Below are positions 27,672-35,603 of a DNA stretch of 64,000 nucleotides, in pieces. The notes beneath the pieces were generated by a model. The model worked only from the letters and a program-made list of their open reading frames with translations, had not been told where the DNA came from and searched no databases. Source of the stretch: Mycobacterium colombiense (lineage in GTDB: Bacteria; Actinomycetota; Actinomycetes; Mycobacteriales; Mycobacteriaceae); NCBI RefSeq assembly GCF_003284935.1, contig NZ_QMEV01000005.1, positions 62,001 through 126,000 on the forward strand, written 5' to 3'. The position numbers and the translations under genes are program-made. Position 1 is the first letter of the stretch. Each line of letters opens with the position of its first letter.

Positions 27672-29168
27672 ATGGCGAAAGCCCAGGACTGGGGAGAAAC
27701 GCTCGACGATCTCGAGCGGCGCCGTCAGCAGGCGTGGGGCATGGGCGGGCCGGAGCGGCTCGACAAGCATCGCGGCAAGGGAAAGCTCGACGCGCGCGCC
27801 CGCATCGACTACCTGCTCGACCCGGGCACATTCCGTGAGCTCGGCACCCTGGTCGGTGGCGAGATCGCGGCCGACGGCCTGGTTGTCGGCTCCGGTGAGA
27901 TCAACGGCTCACCGGTGATGCTGGGCGCCGAGGACTTCACCACCATGGCGGGCAGCATCGGCCCCGGTGGCAATTCGAAGCGGTACCGCATCGCCGAACT
28001 GGCACTGCGGGACAAGGTCCCGCTGGTGATGCTGCTCGAGGGCGCCGGCTTTCGTCCCGGCGGCGGGCACTACGGCCGCACGCCCACCGACCTACTGGCC
28101 CAGGCGCAGTGCTCGGGCCGCGTCCCGACCGTCGGCGCCGTGCTCGGCCCGTCGGCCGGTCACGGCGCGCTGGTGGCCCCGGTCTGCGACTTCCGGATCA
28201 TGAGCAGGCAGGGCGCGATCTTCACCGCCGGACCACCCGTCGTCAAAGAGTCCACCGGAGAAGACATTTCGAAGGAGGACCTCGGTGGGCCGGATGTCGC
28301 CGTGCCAAGCGGGGTGATCCACAACGTCGCCGAGGACGACGAGGCCGTCCTCGACGACGTCCGGCGCTACCTGTCCTACTTTCCATCGAGCGCCTGGTCG
28401 TACCCGGCCTCCTTGCCGCAGGACGAGGACGCCGAGCCACGGGCGACGCCCGAACTGCTCGACATCGTCTCCCGCGACAACCGCCGCGTCTACGACATGC
28501 GCGCCGTGCTCGACGTGGTCTTCGACCGGCCCGACTGGTTCGAGGTGCAGCCGCAGTACGGCAAGGCGATCATCTGCGCGCTGGCACACCTCGGCGGCCA
28601 CCCGGTCGCGGTGGTGGCCAACCAGCCCCAGGTGCTCGCCGGCTCCATCGACGCCGCGGCCGCGGACAAGGCGGCGCACTTCATCATGGTGGCCGATTCG
28701 TTCCATCTGCCCCTGGTCTTCCTGGCCGACAATCCCGGCATGCTGCCCGGCAGCCGGTCCGAGCGCAGCGGGGTGCTGCGCGCCGGAGCACGAATGTTCG
28801 CCGCCCAAACCACGGCAACCACGGTGAAGCTGCACGTGACCCTGCGCAAGGCATACGGGTTCGGCTCCATGGTCATGTCCCTGCTGGGGTTCGATAGTCA
28901 ATCCGCCACCTTCGCCTACCCCGGCGCGACGATGGGTGCCATGAGCGCGGCCGCGCTGGGCCGCGCGACGCACGCCGGCGAGGACGTCACCGCGAAGTTG
29001 CGTGAGGCCGAGTTGCAGGCGTCGTTTCGGTCGGCCGAACACATGGGCTTCGACGAGCTCATCGATCCCCGCGAGACGCGTGACGCGCTGCTCGCGTCGT
29101 TGAAGCGCGGCCTGTCCGGCAGGCAGGCCGCCGCCGAACCGGTCACCCGGACCGTCATCATGCCTTGA
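27672..29168 (+). CDS. acyl-CoA carboxylase carboxyltransferase (beta subunit, PccB/AccD-like)
   Basis: Carboxyltransferase-family protein of 498 residues with both crotonase-like halves. EGAGFRPGG near residue 122 and the C-terminal KAYGFGSMVMSLLG near residue 395 are typical acyl-CoA carboxylase beta-subunit segments. Such subunits transfer carboxyl from biotin to acetyl-, propionyl- or longer acyl-CoA, or act in glutaconyl/methylmalonyl decarboxylases. No biotin carboxylase or biotin carrier gene is nearby, so it would depend on a partner elsewhere or have a different acceptor. It is a single gene with GAGGTAGGACAG upstream, ending in a convergent gap with the LLM operon. Confidence 0.88.
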   Translation: MAKAQDWGETLDDLERRRQQAWGMGGPERLDKHRGKGKLDARARIDYLLDPGTFRELGTLVGGEIAADGLVVGSGEINGSPVMLGAEDFTTMAGSIGPGGNSKRYRIAELALRDKVPLVMLLEGAGFRPGGGHYGRTPTDLLAQAQCSGRVPTVGAVLGPSAGHGALVAPVCDFRIMSRQGAIFTAGPPVVKESTGEDISKEDLGGPDVAVPSGVIHNVAEDDEAVLDDVRRYLSYFPSSAWSYPASLPQDEDAEPRATPELLDIVSRDNRRVYDMRAVLDVVFDRPDWFEVQPQYGKAIICALAHLGGHPVAVVANQPQVLAGSIDAAAADKAAHFIMVADSFHLPLVFLADNPGMLPGSRSERSGVLRAGARMFAAQTTATTVKLHVTLRKAYGFGSMVMSLLGFDSQSATFAYPGATMGAMSAAALGRATHAGEDVTAKLREAELQASFRSAEHMGFDELIDPRETRDALLASLKRGLSGRQAAAEPVTRTVIMP

Positions 29169-29175
29169 GAGGCTG

Positions 29176-29238
29176 CCGCGAAACTGCAAGTGACGGCGCG
29201 TTTTCCGAGTGTGAGCGTCGCCAGTTACGGTTTCGCGG
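29176..29238. repeat. intergenic inverted-repeat element, possible bidirectional terminator
   Basis: CCGCGAAAC (29176-29184) and GTTTCGCGG (29230-29238) are exact inverted repeats flanking this short convergent gap. Nested inside are AACTG (29182-29186) and CAGTT (29222-29226) as a further inverted pair. The composition and nested symmetry look like a palindromic intergenic unit rather than a simple terminator, since the loop is about 45 bases. It could still terminate both converging transcripts. The convergent gap at 41753-41831 has a loosely similar GAGCGTGAACTGGCGGCG run. Confidence 0.5.
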
Positions 29239-30276
29239 TCAAGCGCGGTAGGCGGCGACGATCGGCTCGAGCTCGTCGGGGGTGGACCCGTGCATGATGA
29301 CCGCGTCGGCCCCGTAGTCGAATTCCTTGCGGATGCGATCCACACACTGCCGCGCCGACCCGGTGGCCGAGGGCTCGAGCCATTCATCGGGAATCAGCGT
29401 GGCGATGTGCTCGATCTGCTCGGCGGTGGCTTTGTGATCGATCCCGCCCGCGACCGACGTGACCACCGGATCGTCGCGAAACCGTTGCAGCACAGCGGGA
29501 TCCCAGTCGTTGGTCTGGACCAGCAGGTCGCCGTAGCCCTGCAGATAGGTCGCCAGCCGCGCCACGGTCTTCTTCAGCCGCAGTTCTTCGGGCAGATGGT
29601 CGCCGACGGTGGCGAAGCACGACCACACCCGCACGCTGTCCGGGTCACGGCCGGCCTTCTCCGCGGCCGACTTCACGGTGGTGACACAGCGCTGCACGGT
29701 CTCCGGGGTGAAATAGGTGTGCAGGATGACGTCGTCGAACGCGCGCCCGCCGAGCGCGAGGGTGTTGGGACCGAAGGCCACCAGCGCCAGCCGGATGTCC
29801 TCGTTGAAATCGGGATCGAGAAACAAGATGGGGTACTTGCCCATCGGCCCGTCGTGATTGAAGATCAGCTCGCCGTGCCATAGCCGCCGCATGACCTGGG
29901 CCCAGTCCTCCATCTGCGCCGTCGTGACCGCGGGGATGCCGAAGGCCCCGTAGATCGCGGCGATGCCGCGGCCAACCCCTAGGGTGAACCGGCCGCCCGA
30001 CAGGCGATGCATGGTGGTCGCCCACGACCCGGTGATCAAGGGATGACGGGTGTTGTGATTGGTTGCGGCGGTAGCGATTTGCATCCTGCTGGTCACCGCG
30101 CAGGCCGCCCCGACCAGAGAGGAAGCCTCCTTGACGTTCCAGCGTTCGGAGATGAAGGCGGTGCCGAAACCGAGTTCCTCGCCGCGGCGGGCCTCGTCCA
30201 TCAACGTCGCCGGGCCCTCCCCGCCGGCCCCGGCCAGCAGGTAGAAGCCCAATTCGTCAAGCGCAGCCTCACTCAA
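29239..30276 (-). CDS. LLM-class F420-dependent oxidoreductase
   Basis: Luciferase-like monooxygenase-family protein of 345 residues, the group that in mycobacteria mostly uses coenzyme F420. The TIM-barrel landmarks include GFGTAFISERWN near residue 35, GVGRG near residue 96 and the C-terminal GADAVIMHGS. The start is TTG 30276, overlapping the stop of the SnoaL gene as TTGA, with AAGGGG seven bases upstream; a TTG six bases earlier is less well placed. It is the last gene of a five-gene minus-strand operon with a Baeyer-Villiger-type enzyme. A hydride transfer on a ring ketone or alcohol would fit. Confidence 0.87.
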   Translation of the reverse strand: MSEAALDELGFYLLAGAGGEGPATLMDEARRGEELGFGTAFISERWNVKEASSLVGAACAVTSRMQIATAATNHNTRHPLITGSWATTMHRLSGGRFTLGVGRGIAAIYGAFGIPAVTTAQMEDWAQVMRRLWHGELIFNHDGPMGKYPILFLDPDFNEDIRLALVAFGPNTLALGGRAFDDVILHTYFTPETVQRCVTTVKSAAEKAGRDPDSVRVWSCFATVGDHLPEELRLKKTVARLATYLQGYGDLLVQTNDWDPAVLQRFRDDPVVTSVAGGIDHKATAEQIEHIATLIPDEWLEPSATGSARQCVDRIRKEFDYGADAVIMHGSTPDELEPIVAAYRA

Positions 30277-30653
30277 TTCCAAACCCCTTGCTGGTAGCCG
30301 CAGTTCCAAACCTCGGTTATCTTGCCATCGACGACACGGAACACCTCGATGCTGGCGATGTTGGTCTCGGTGCCGTCCTTGGCGGTGATCGTCGAGTCGT
30401 AGACGATCGCCACGTGCTCGCCGTCGTCGCCCTCGATGACGACGTTGAGGTCGAAGCGCAACGAATCGGCCAGCTGCCACATGTCCACCACCCGCTGCAC
30501 GGCTTCGGCGTGGGTCAGCGTGCGTGCCCCACCGACCTCGTGCCGAATCACGGTGTCGGCCAACAATTCCTCGGCCAGGTCGATGTTGCGTTCGTTCCAC
30601 ACGACGAGGTTGTAGAGCTCGACCACGGTTCGCGCGGTCCACGTAGCTGCCAT
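30273..30653 (-). CDS. SnoaL-like (NTF2-fold) protein
   Basis: Small protein of 126 residues with the cone-shaped NTF2/SnoaL fold suggested by an N-terminal helical segment (ELYNLVVWNERNIDLAEELL), central VIRHE and a C-terminal beta section (VAIVYDSTITAKDG to VFRVVDGKITEVWN). Family members are polyketide cyclases, steroid isomerases and epoxide hydrolases, often acting on ring ketones. ATG 30653 shares one base with the upstream hydrolase stop, and the 3' end overlaps the LLM gene. Placement beside oxygenases suggests an isomerase or hydratase role. Confidence 0.82.
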   Translation of the reverse strand: MAATWTARTVVELYNLVVWNERNIDLAEELLADTVIRHEVGGARTLTHAEAVQRVVDMWQLADSLRFDLNVVIEGDDGEHVAIVYDSTITAKDGTETNIASIEVFRVVDGKITEVWNCGYQQGVWN

Positions 30654-31798
30654 CAGTCGGGCACCGCGTCGCCCGCTTCCAGCGCGGCCACCTCGCCCAG
30701 GAATCGGTCGGTGATGCGCTGCACGCGCCGGGAAAAGATATGCCCGACGTGGCTGCCGTCGTACCAGTACAGTTGGCCGCCCCAGCGTTCCTGCAATTCC
30801 TCGGCGGGCTCGCGCATCGCCATCCGGTCGTGCCACGCCCCGACGATGAGCCGGCGCTCCGGCGGCGGGGACGGAACGACCGCAAGGGGATCGATCACCG
30901 AGGTCAGCTTGGTGACCACGGGTGATTCCAGCAGCTCGCGGAAGCCCGCCCTCGATGCACCCCACCGCTGCAGGTGCCGCGCGATCATGGCGTTGAGACC
31001 CAGGATGGGCGTGTAGAGCGCGACCGCGTCGGTCTGCTTCTCCAAGTGGGAGACCATCGCGGCCACCGGGCTTCCCATCGAAATCCCTGCCACCACAACG
31101 ACCGTGGCCTGCGGCCGCACCCACCGCAGCACGGCGCGCACCTCGGAAACCACGCGCATCATCCCCGCCACGTTGCCCAGCGGATCCATGTCGGGATAGA
31201 CCGGCCATTGGCGCCGCCGGCAACCGTGGCCGGGCTGCACCGGCATGGCGACGTTGTACCCCAGCTTGTGATGTATGCGTCCGATCCGGGACAACAGCAG
31301 GTCTTCGGTGCCACCCTGGCCCGCGCCGTGCACCCACACCAACCACGGCCTGGGCCCGTCGCCGTGCCGGCACAGGTGCGCCACCGCCCGCGCCGGACCA
31401 CCCAGACCCTCGGCCTCCAGCGCGGCCGGCAACGCGGGGTCGTGCTCGAAGGCCATCCGTTCATAGGCAAGTCCGGCGATGCTGCGCTTGCGGATGGAGG
31501 TCGCCCGCAACGGTTTCGGGTCGGCGTGCGCCCGGTCGATGCCCAAGGATGAGAGTTCCTCGGCCGCCGCGGTACATCCATCCGGCGGCCTCATCGCCGC
31601 GGGGGTTCCGCCCAGCAGCGAAAAACCGCTCAGCACAAGTTCATCGAGCATCGCCTCGCCGAACTGGCGCGCACCGCGCGGTGAGAGCGGGGCCCAACCG
31701 GTCGACTCCCGCAGGCCGGCTACCGTGCGCGGCATCAGCATTCCCAATTCGCGGGCCACATCTTTGGCCAGGCCCAGCCCACTCAACGCCGTCGCCAT
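30653..31798 (-). CDS. alpha/beta hydrolase
   Basis: Alpha/beta hydrolase of 381 residues from ATG 31798, which has AAGG eight bases upstream; GTG 31807 in frame is an alternative. The nucleophile elbow AGISMGS near residue 240 is intact, VWVHGAGQGG near residue 157 is the oxyanion region, and a His lies in GSHVGH near the C terminus. About 150 residues precede the core domain, longer than a simple esterase. It directly follows the Baeyer-Villiger-like gene, an arrangement familiar from ketone degradation in which the monooxygenase makes an ester or lactone that an esterase opens. Confidence 0.86.
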   Translation of the reverse strand: MATALSGLGLAKDVARELGMLMPRTVAGLRESTGWAPLSPRGARQFGEAMLDELVLSGFSLLGGTPAAMRPPDGCTAAAEELSSLGIDRAHADPKPLRATSIRKRSIAGLAYERMAFEHDPALPAALEAEGLGGPARAVAHLCRHGDGPRPWLVWVHGAGQGGTEDLLLSRIGRIHHKLGYNVAMPVQPGHGCRRRQWPVYPDMDPLGNVAGMMRVVSEVRAVLRWVRPQATVVVVAGISMGSPVAAMVSHLEKQTDAVALYTPILGLNAMIARHLQRWGASRAGFRELLESPVVTKLTSVIDPLAVVPSPPPERRLIVGAWHDRMAMREPAEELQERWGGQLYWYDGSHVGHIFSRRVQRITDRFLGEVAALEAGDAVPD

Positions 31799-31816
31799 GT
31801 CGCTCACCTTCGCCAG

Positions 31817-33439
31817 CTAGACCAGTTTGAACCCGGTGTATCCGCCGGCGGCGACTTCGTCGCAGCGACGCCGGTATTCGGGTATTCCGCCGGTATAACC
31901 CATGTACATCCGTTTCTTGCCGGGCACGTTGCCACCGTTGTACCAGGAGTTGCACGACGGATGAACCAGGACCGTCGGCGCGACGAGCGCGGTGGCGTGG
32001 TCGATCCATTCCTGCTGTGCGCTGCCGAGCGCCTCGATGGTGCGGATGTCGTTGGCGCGCAGATACGCGATGCAGTCGCCGATCCACTCCACGTGCTGCT
32101 CGAGGGCCGCGACGAAGTTGGTGGCGGCGCTCGGGCTGCCGGGCCCCTGAACCGTGAACAGGTTCGGGAACCCGGCGACCGCGAGACCCAGATACGACAA
32201 CGGACCTTCGGTGGCCCAGAATTCGCCGAGCGAGATACCGCCGCGGCCGCGGACGTCGATGCGGCTGAGCGCGCCGGTCATGGCGTCGAACCCGGTGGCG
32301 TAGACGACGACGTCGAGTTCGTGCAACCGGTCCTCGGTGCGGATGCCGGTCGGGGTGATCTCGCGGACCGGTGACTTCCGCAGGTCGACCAGGGTCACGT
32401 TGTCCCGGTTGAACGTTTCGTAGTAGCCCTGGTCGATGATCGGGCGCTTACAGGCGAAGGGATGCACCGGTACGAGGGAGGCGGCGGTATCCGGGTCCTT
32501 GACGATGCGGGCCACGGCCTCGCCGTACAGCTGGGCTGCCATCCGGTTGGCGTCGATGTCGAAGAAGATGTCGCCCCAGTTCAGTGCGCCCATGACGCCG
32601 TTCTCCTCGATGGCGCGCAGTTGTTCTTCGCGCGTCGCCGATTTCAGCGGCGGCCTGCCGAGCATCTCGAGCAGGACGGAGAAGGCGCTCAGCCGGGCCG
32701 CGCCGATCGGGTGCGCGCGTTGGGCCGCCCGGATTTCGTCGTAGCGGGCCTTCATCGCGTCGAGTTCGCCCGGTTCGAACCGATGCACCCGCCAGGGCAG
32801 GGTGTAGGCGGGTGAGCGCTGAAACACAGACAGATGCAACGCTTCTCGGGCCACTACGGGGATCAGCTGGACGCCGGTCGAACCGGTGCCGATCACACCG
32901 ACCCGCTTGCCGGTGAGGTCGACGCCGCCGTCTGGCCAGCGGCTGGTGAACACTGACGTCCCGGTGAAGGTGTCCATTCCCGGGATGTCGGGTTGCAGCG
33001 GCACCGACAGAATTCCGGAGGCGGCGACGACGAACGGGACCCGGAAGGTGTCGCCGGCCTCGGTGTGCACCAGCCACCGGCCGGCCCCTTCGTCGAACGC
33101 CATCGCGACGACCTTGGTGCCGAATTGGATGTCGCGGCGCAGGTCGAGCCGGTCGGCCACGAAGTTCAGATAGGCCTCGATCTCGGGCTGGGCCGGCATC
33201 GACTCGGTCCAGACCCACTCCTGCTGAATCTCATCGGAGAAGCTGTAGGAGTATTCGATGCTCTCGATATCGCAGCGCGCACCCGGGTAGCGGTTGAAAA
33301 GCCAGGTGCCACCGACGTTTTCGGCCATCTCCAGCGCCCGGGCGCGCATGCCGAGCTGCCGCAGCCGGTGCAGCATGTACAACCCGGAGAACCCGGCGCC
33401 GATGACCAGCACGTCGAACGACGTGTCAGCTCCTACCAT
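31817..33439 (-). CDS. flavin monooxygenase of Baeyer-Villiger type with altered fingerprint
   Basis: FAD- and NADPH-binding monooxygenase of 540 residues. GAGFSG near residue 14 binds FAD, GGTWLFNRYPG near residue 44 is the first Baeyer-Villiger fingerprint, GTGSTG near residue 182 binds NADP, and YATGFD lies near residue 380. The central fingerprint FxGxxxHxxxW is present as FTGTSVFTSRW, with Phe164 (TTC) in place of the conserved His. That residue normally orders NADP during turnover, so activity may differ. ATG 33439 overlaps the upstream SnoaL stop by 14 bases; GTG 33448 is possible. It probably works with the downstream hydrolase. Confidence 0.89.
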   Translation of the reverse strand: MVGADTSFDVLVIGAGFSGLYMLHRLRQLGMRARALEMAENVGGTWLFNRYPGARCDIESIEYSYSFSDEIQQEWVWTESMPAQPEIEAYLNFVADRLDLRRDIQFGTKVVAMAFDEGAGRWLVHTEAGDTFRVPFVVAASGILSVPLQPDIPGMDTFTGTSVFTSRWPDGGVDLTGKRVGVIGTGSTGVQLIPVVAREALHLSVFQRSPAYTLPWRVHRFEPGELDAMKARYDEIRAAQRAHPIGAARLSAFSVLLEMLGRPPLKSATREEQLRAIEENGVMGALNWGDIFFDIDANRMAAQLYGEAVARIVKDPDTAASLVPVHPFACKRPIIDQGYYETFNRDNVTLVDLRKSPVREITPTGIRTEDRLHELDVVVYATGFDAMTGALSRIDVRGRGGISLGEFWATEGPLSYLGLAVAGFPNLFTVQGPGSPSAATNFVAALEQHVEWIGDCIAYLRANDIRTIEALGSAQQEWIDHATALVAPTVLVHPSCNSWYNGGNVPGKKRMYMGYTGGIPEYRRRCDEVAAGGYTGFKLV

Positions 33440-33884
33440 CGTCACCACCGGTCATTCTCAGGATGGTTCGGGTCAGGTGCAGGCTCTTGATCTGCCATGC
33501 ACCGTCCCGCTTCTCATAGGTCTCGTGATAGTGGCCCGCGCCGTACAACTCGCGGCCGTCACCGAAGATCAGCAGGTCTTCCATCGCCCAGATGCCGGTC
33601 GCGGTGGTGGCCGAGGTGAGCGTGAGCTCGGGCGTGTGACAGTGATGCTTGGTGGCGACTCCCTCGAGACCCCCCATCACCATCGGGGCGAAGTTGTCGA
33701 CGCCTTCGATCGGCGGGGCCGTTTGGGGGTCGGCACCGGCGGTGGACACCGCCATGTCCAGCGTCACCACCAGGTCGGTGGTGAACACGGCGCGCCAGGA
33801 CGCGAGGTCTTTGGTGTCCAGGAAACGGCAGTAGCGCGCCTTCAGTTGCCGGAGGGCTTCCAGGTCGTCAGCCGCCTCACTCAT
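33426..33884 (-). CDS. SnoaL-like (NTF2-fold) protein
   Basis: Protein of 152 residues of the SnoaL_4-like group, recognised by RQLKARYCRFLDTKDLASW near residue 11, TATGIWAMEDLLIF near residue 93 and YGAGHYHETYEKRDGAWQI toward the end. AAGGGAG lies five bases before ATG 33884. It is the first gene of the minus-strand operon to 29239 and diverges from the Rieske gene. Members are often dehydratases or isomerases in ring catabolism. It is distinct from the shorter SnoaL-like protein at 30273-30653. Confidence 0.86.
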   Translation of the reverse strand: MSEAADDLEALRQLKARYCRFLDTKDLASWRAVFTTDLVVTLDMAVSTAGADPQTAPPIEGVDNFAPMVMGGLEGVATKHHCHTPELTLTSATTATGIWAMEDLLIFGDGRELYGAGHYHETYEKRDGAWQIKSLHLTRTILRMTGGDDGRS

Positions 33885-33923
33885 CGCACTCCCTTGCCGC
33901 TTACGGACCTGACTGCTGAAATC

Positions 33924-33946
33924 TATACTGTAACGGACTTAGTATC
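33924..33946. promoter_or_regulatory. TACTGTA motif between the SnoaL and Rieske operons (site E)
   Basis: The site begins TATACTGTAAC and ends AGTATC, so ATACT (33925-33929) and AGTAT (33941-33945) form an inverted repeat. TATACT could also act as the -10 hexamer for the Rieske operon. It aligns in the same 23-base register as the perfect palindrome at 38076. It lies in the 85-base divergent gap and could control both operons. Confidence 0.45.
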
Positions 33947-33969
33947 TATCCGGAACTGAGAGGCTTCGC

Positions 33970-34977
33970 GTGAAAGTCCCATTCACCTGGAAGGTCACCG
34001 GCTGGTTCATGGTCGGCTGGTCCCCGGAGTTTCCCGCCGGCGAGGTCCGGCCGCTGCACTATTTCGGCGAGGACCTGGTGGCCTTTCGGGATGAGCAGGG
34101 CAAGCTGCACGTCTTGGAAGCGCACTGCAAGCACCTCGGCGCCCACCTCGGCCACGGCGGCAAGGTGGTCGGCGACTGCGTCGAGTGCCCGTTCCACGGC
34201 TGGCGCTGGGGCCCGGACGGCACCAACAAGTACATCCCCTACCAGCCGGACCGGCCCAACCGCGGGCTACGGCTCAAGGTGTATCCCGTCCGGGAGCAGT
34301 ACGACTGCGTCTTCGTCTGGCACCACCCGCACGGCAAGGAGCCGCAGTGGAAGATGCCCGACATCTTCGGTAAGTTCCCGCAATTCGAGACCGATCCGGC
34401 GCAGTATTACCGGGCGTACCCGGAGTTCTCCCGGCGCGCCGAGCGTGAACCGGTGCATCCGCAGATCGTCGCCGAGAATGCGCCCGACAGCGCGCATTTC
34501 GAGTACGTTCACCACGCGACCGTGACGCCAAGGGTGCTGGACTGGAAGATCGTCGACCACGAATGGCAGTTCGTTGCCGGCTGGCCGGACGCCCGCAGCG
34601 ACAACGCCGACGATCTCGCGTTGCGGTTCCACAGCCACCTGTTCGGCCTCGGCGGCGCGATCAGCGTCTTCGAGGGCGCGCAGAACCATCGGCTGATCTT
34701 CACCTGCACGCCGGTCGACGACGAATGCTCGGACCTGTTCTACTCGATCTGGTGGCCGCGGCTTCCCGGCGACACCGCGGACGTCCCCGACGGCAAACTG
34801 CGGGAGGTCATCGAGAAGCAGTTCCTGTCCACCGTTTTCGACGACCTGCAGATCTGGCGGTACCAGAAGTACGTGGAACACCCCGCCCTATCGAAGGTCG
34901 ACGCGAAAGGCTATATGGCGCTGCGGAAATGGGCGACGCAGTTCTATGACGTCGCACCGGTGGACACCCCCACATGA
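33970..34977 (+). CDS. Rieske non-heme iron oxygenase, terminal component (KshA-like)
   Basis: Oxygenase of 335 residues. Cys53-x-His55 and Cys73-x2-His76 bind the [2Fe-2S] cluster. Asp173-x2-His176-x4-His181 form the mononuclear iron facial triad. Length and layout resemble KshA, the 3-ketosteroid 9-alpha-hydroxylase oxygenase, without proving that substrate. GTG 33970 is preceded by GAGAGG. It heads a plus-strand operon with a cysteine-hydrolase-like protein (ATGA overlap), a thioesterase and an acyl-CoA synthetase. No dedicated Rieske reductase gene is adjacent; the ferredoxin and reductase at 5871-7266 or a KshB-like protein elsewhere would be needed. Confidence 0.92.
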   Translation: MKVPFTWKVTGWFMVGWSPEFPAGEVRPLHYFGEDLVAFRDEQGKLHVLEAHCKHLGAHLGHGGKVVGDCVECPFHGWRWGPDGTNKYIPYQPDRPNRGLRLKVYPVREQYDCVFVWHHPHGKEPQWKMPDIFGKFPQFETDPAQYYRAYPEFSRRAEREPVHPQIVAENAPDSAHFEYVHHATVTPRVLDWKIVDHEWQFVAGWPDARSDNADDLALRFHSHLFGLGGAISVFEGAQNHRLIFTCTPVDDECSDLFYSIWWPRLPGDTADVPDGKLREVIEKQFLSTVFDDLQIWRYQKYVEHPALSKVDAKGYMALRKWATQFYDVAPVDTPT

Positions 34978-35603
34978 CGGATCGACTGGCCGGTCTGACC
35001 GCTGCCGCGCACACCGCGATCGTCACCCAGGAGTGCCAGGGCGCGGTGATGGGTCCCGACGCCGGGCTGGCAATGCTGGCCTCCGAAGCCCGCCGCGAGG
35101 CGCTGCCCAACATCGCGCGCCTGCTGCCCGCGGCCCGGGCGGCCGGGGTACGCGTGGTGCACTGCCTCGTGCAGCGCCGGCCCGACGGGCTCGGCTCCAA
35201 CCACAACGCGAAGATCTTCGCGATGGGCGGCGGGAACCGGGTGGACATCACGCCCGGCACGCCCGGCGCGGAATTGTTACCCGAATTGGGGCCGGAGCCT
35301 TCGGATTTGGTGTTGCGTCGCTGGCACGGCGTGGGCCCGATGGGCGGCACGGACCTGGACGCGGTGCTGCGCAATCTCGGCGTGTCGACCATCGTCGTCG
35401 TGGGGGTGTCGCTGAACATCGCCATCCCCAACCTCGTCATGGACGCCGTCAACACCGCCTACCGAGTGGTCATCCCCCGCGACGCGGTCGCCGGCATCCC
35501 CGCCGACTATGGTGCAGCGATGATCGCCAACACCCTGTCGCTGCTGGCCACCATCACCAGCACCGACGAACTCCTGCGGGCCTGGGACGAAGGAACGCGA
35601 TGA
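34974..35603 (+). CDS. isochorismatase-fold (cysteine hydrolase family) protein lacking the catalytic Cys
   Basis: Protein of 209 residues with the isochorismatase/nicotinamidase fold. The usual Asp-x-Gln at strand 1 reads ECQ near residue 20. The Lys segment is LRRWHGVG near residue 118 with no Lys. The nucleophile position, normally in TNVCVE, is Ala150 in LNIAIPN (GCC codon). All three triad positions therefore differ from a standard cysteine hydrolase. It overlaps the Rieske gene and the thioesterase gene by ATGA on each side, so it is tightly co-expressed. It may be a binding or non-hydrolytic member; the reading frame is intact. Confidence 0.82.
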   Translation: MTDRLAGLTAAAHTAIVTQECQGAVMGPDAGLAMLASEARREALPNIARLLPAARAAGVRVVHCLVQRRPDGLGSNHNAKIFAMGGGNRVDITPGTPGAELLPELGPEPSDLVLRRWHGVGPMGGTDLDAVLRNLGVSTIVVVGVSLNIAIPNLVMDAVNTAYRVVIPRDAVAGIPADYGAAMIANTLSLLATITSTDELLRAWDEGTR

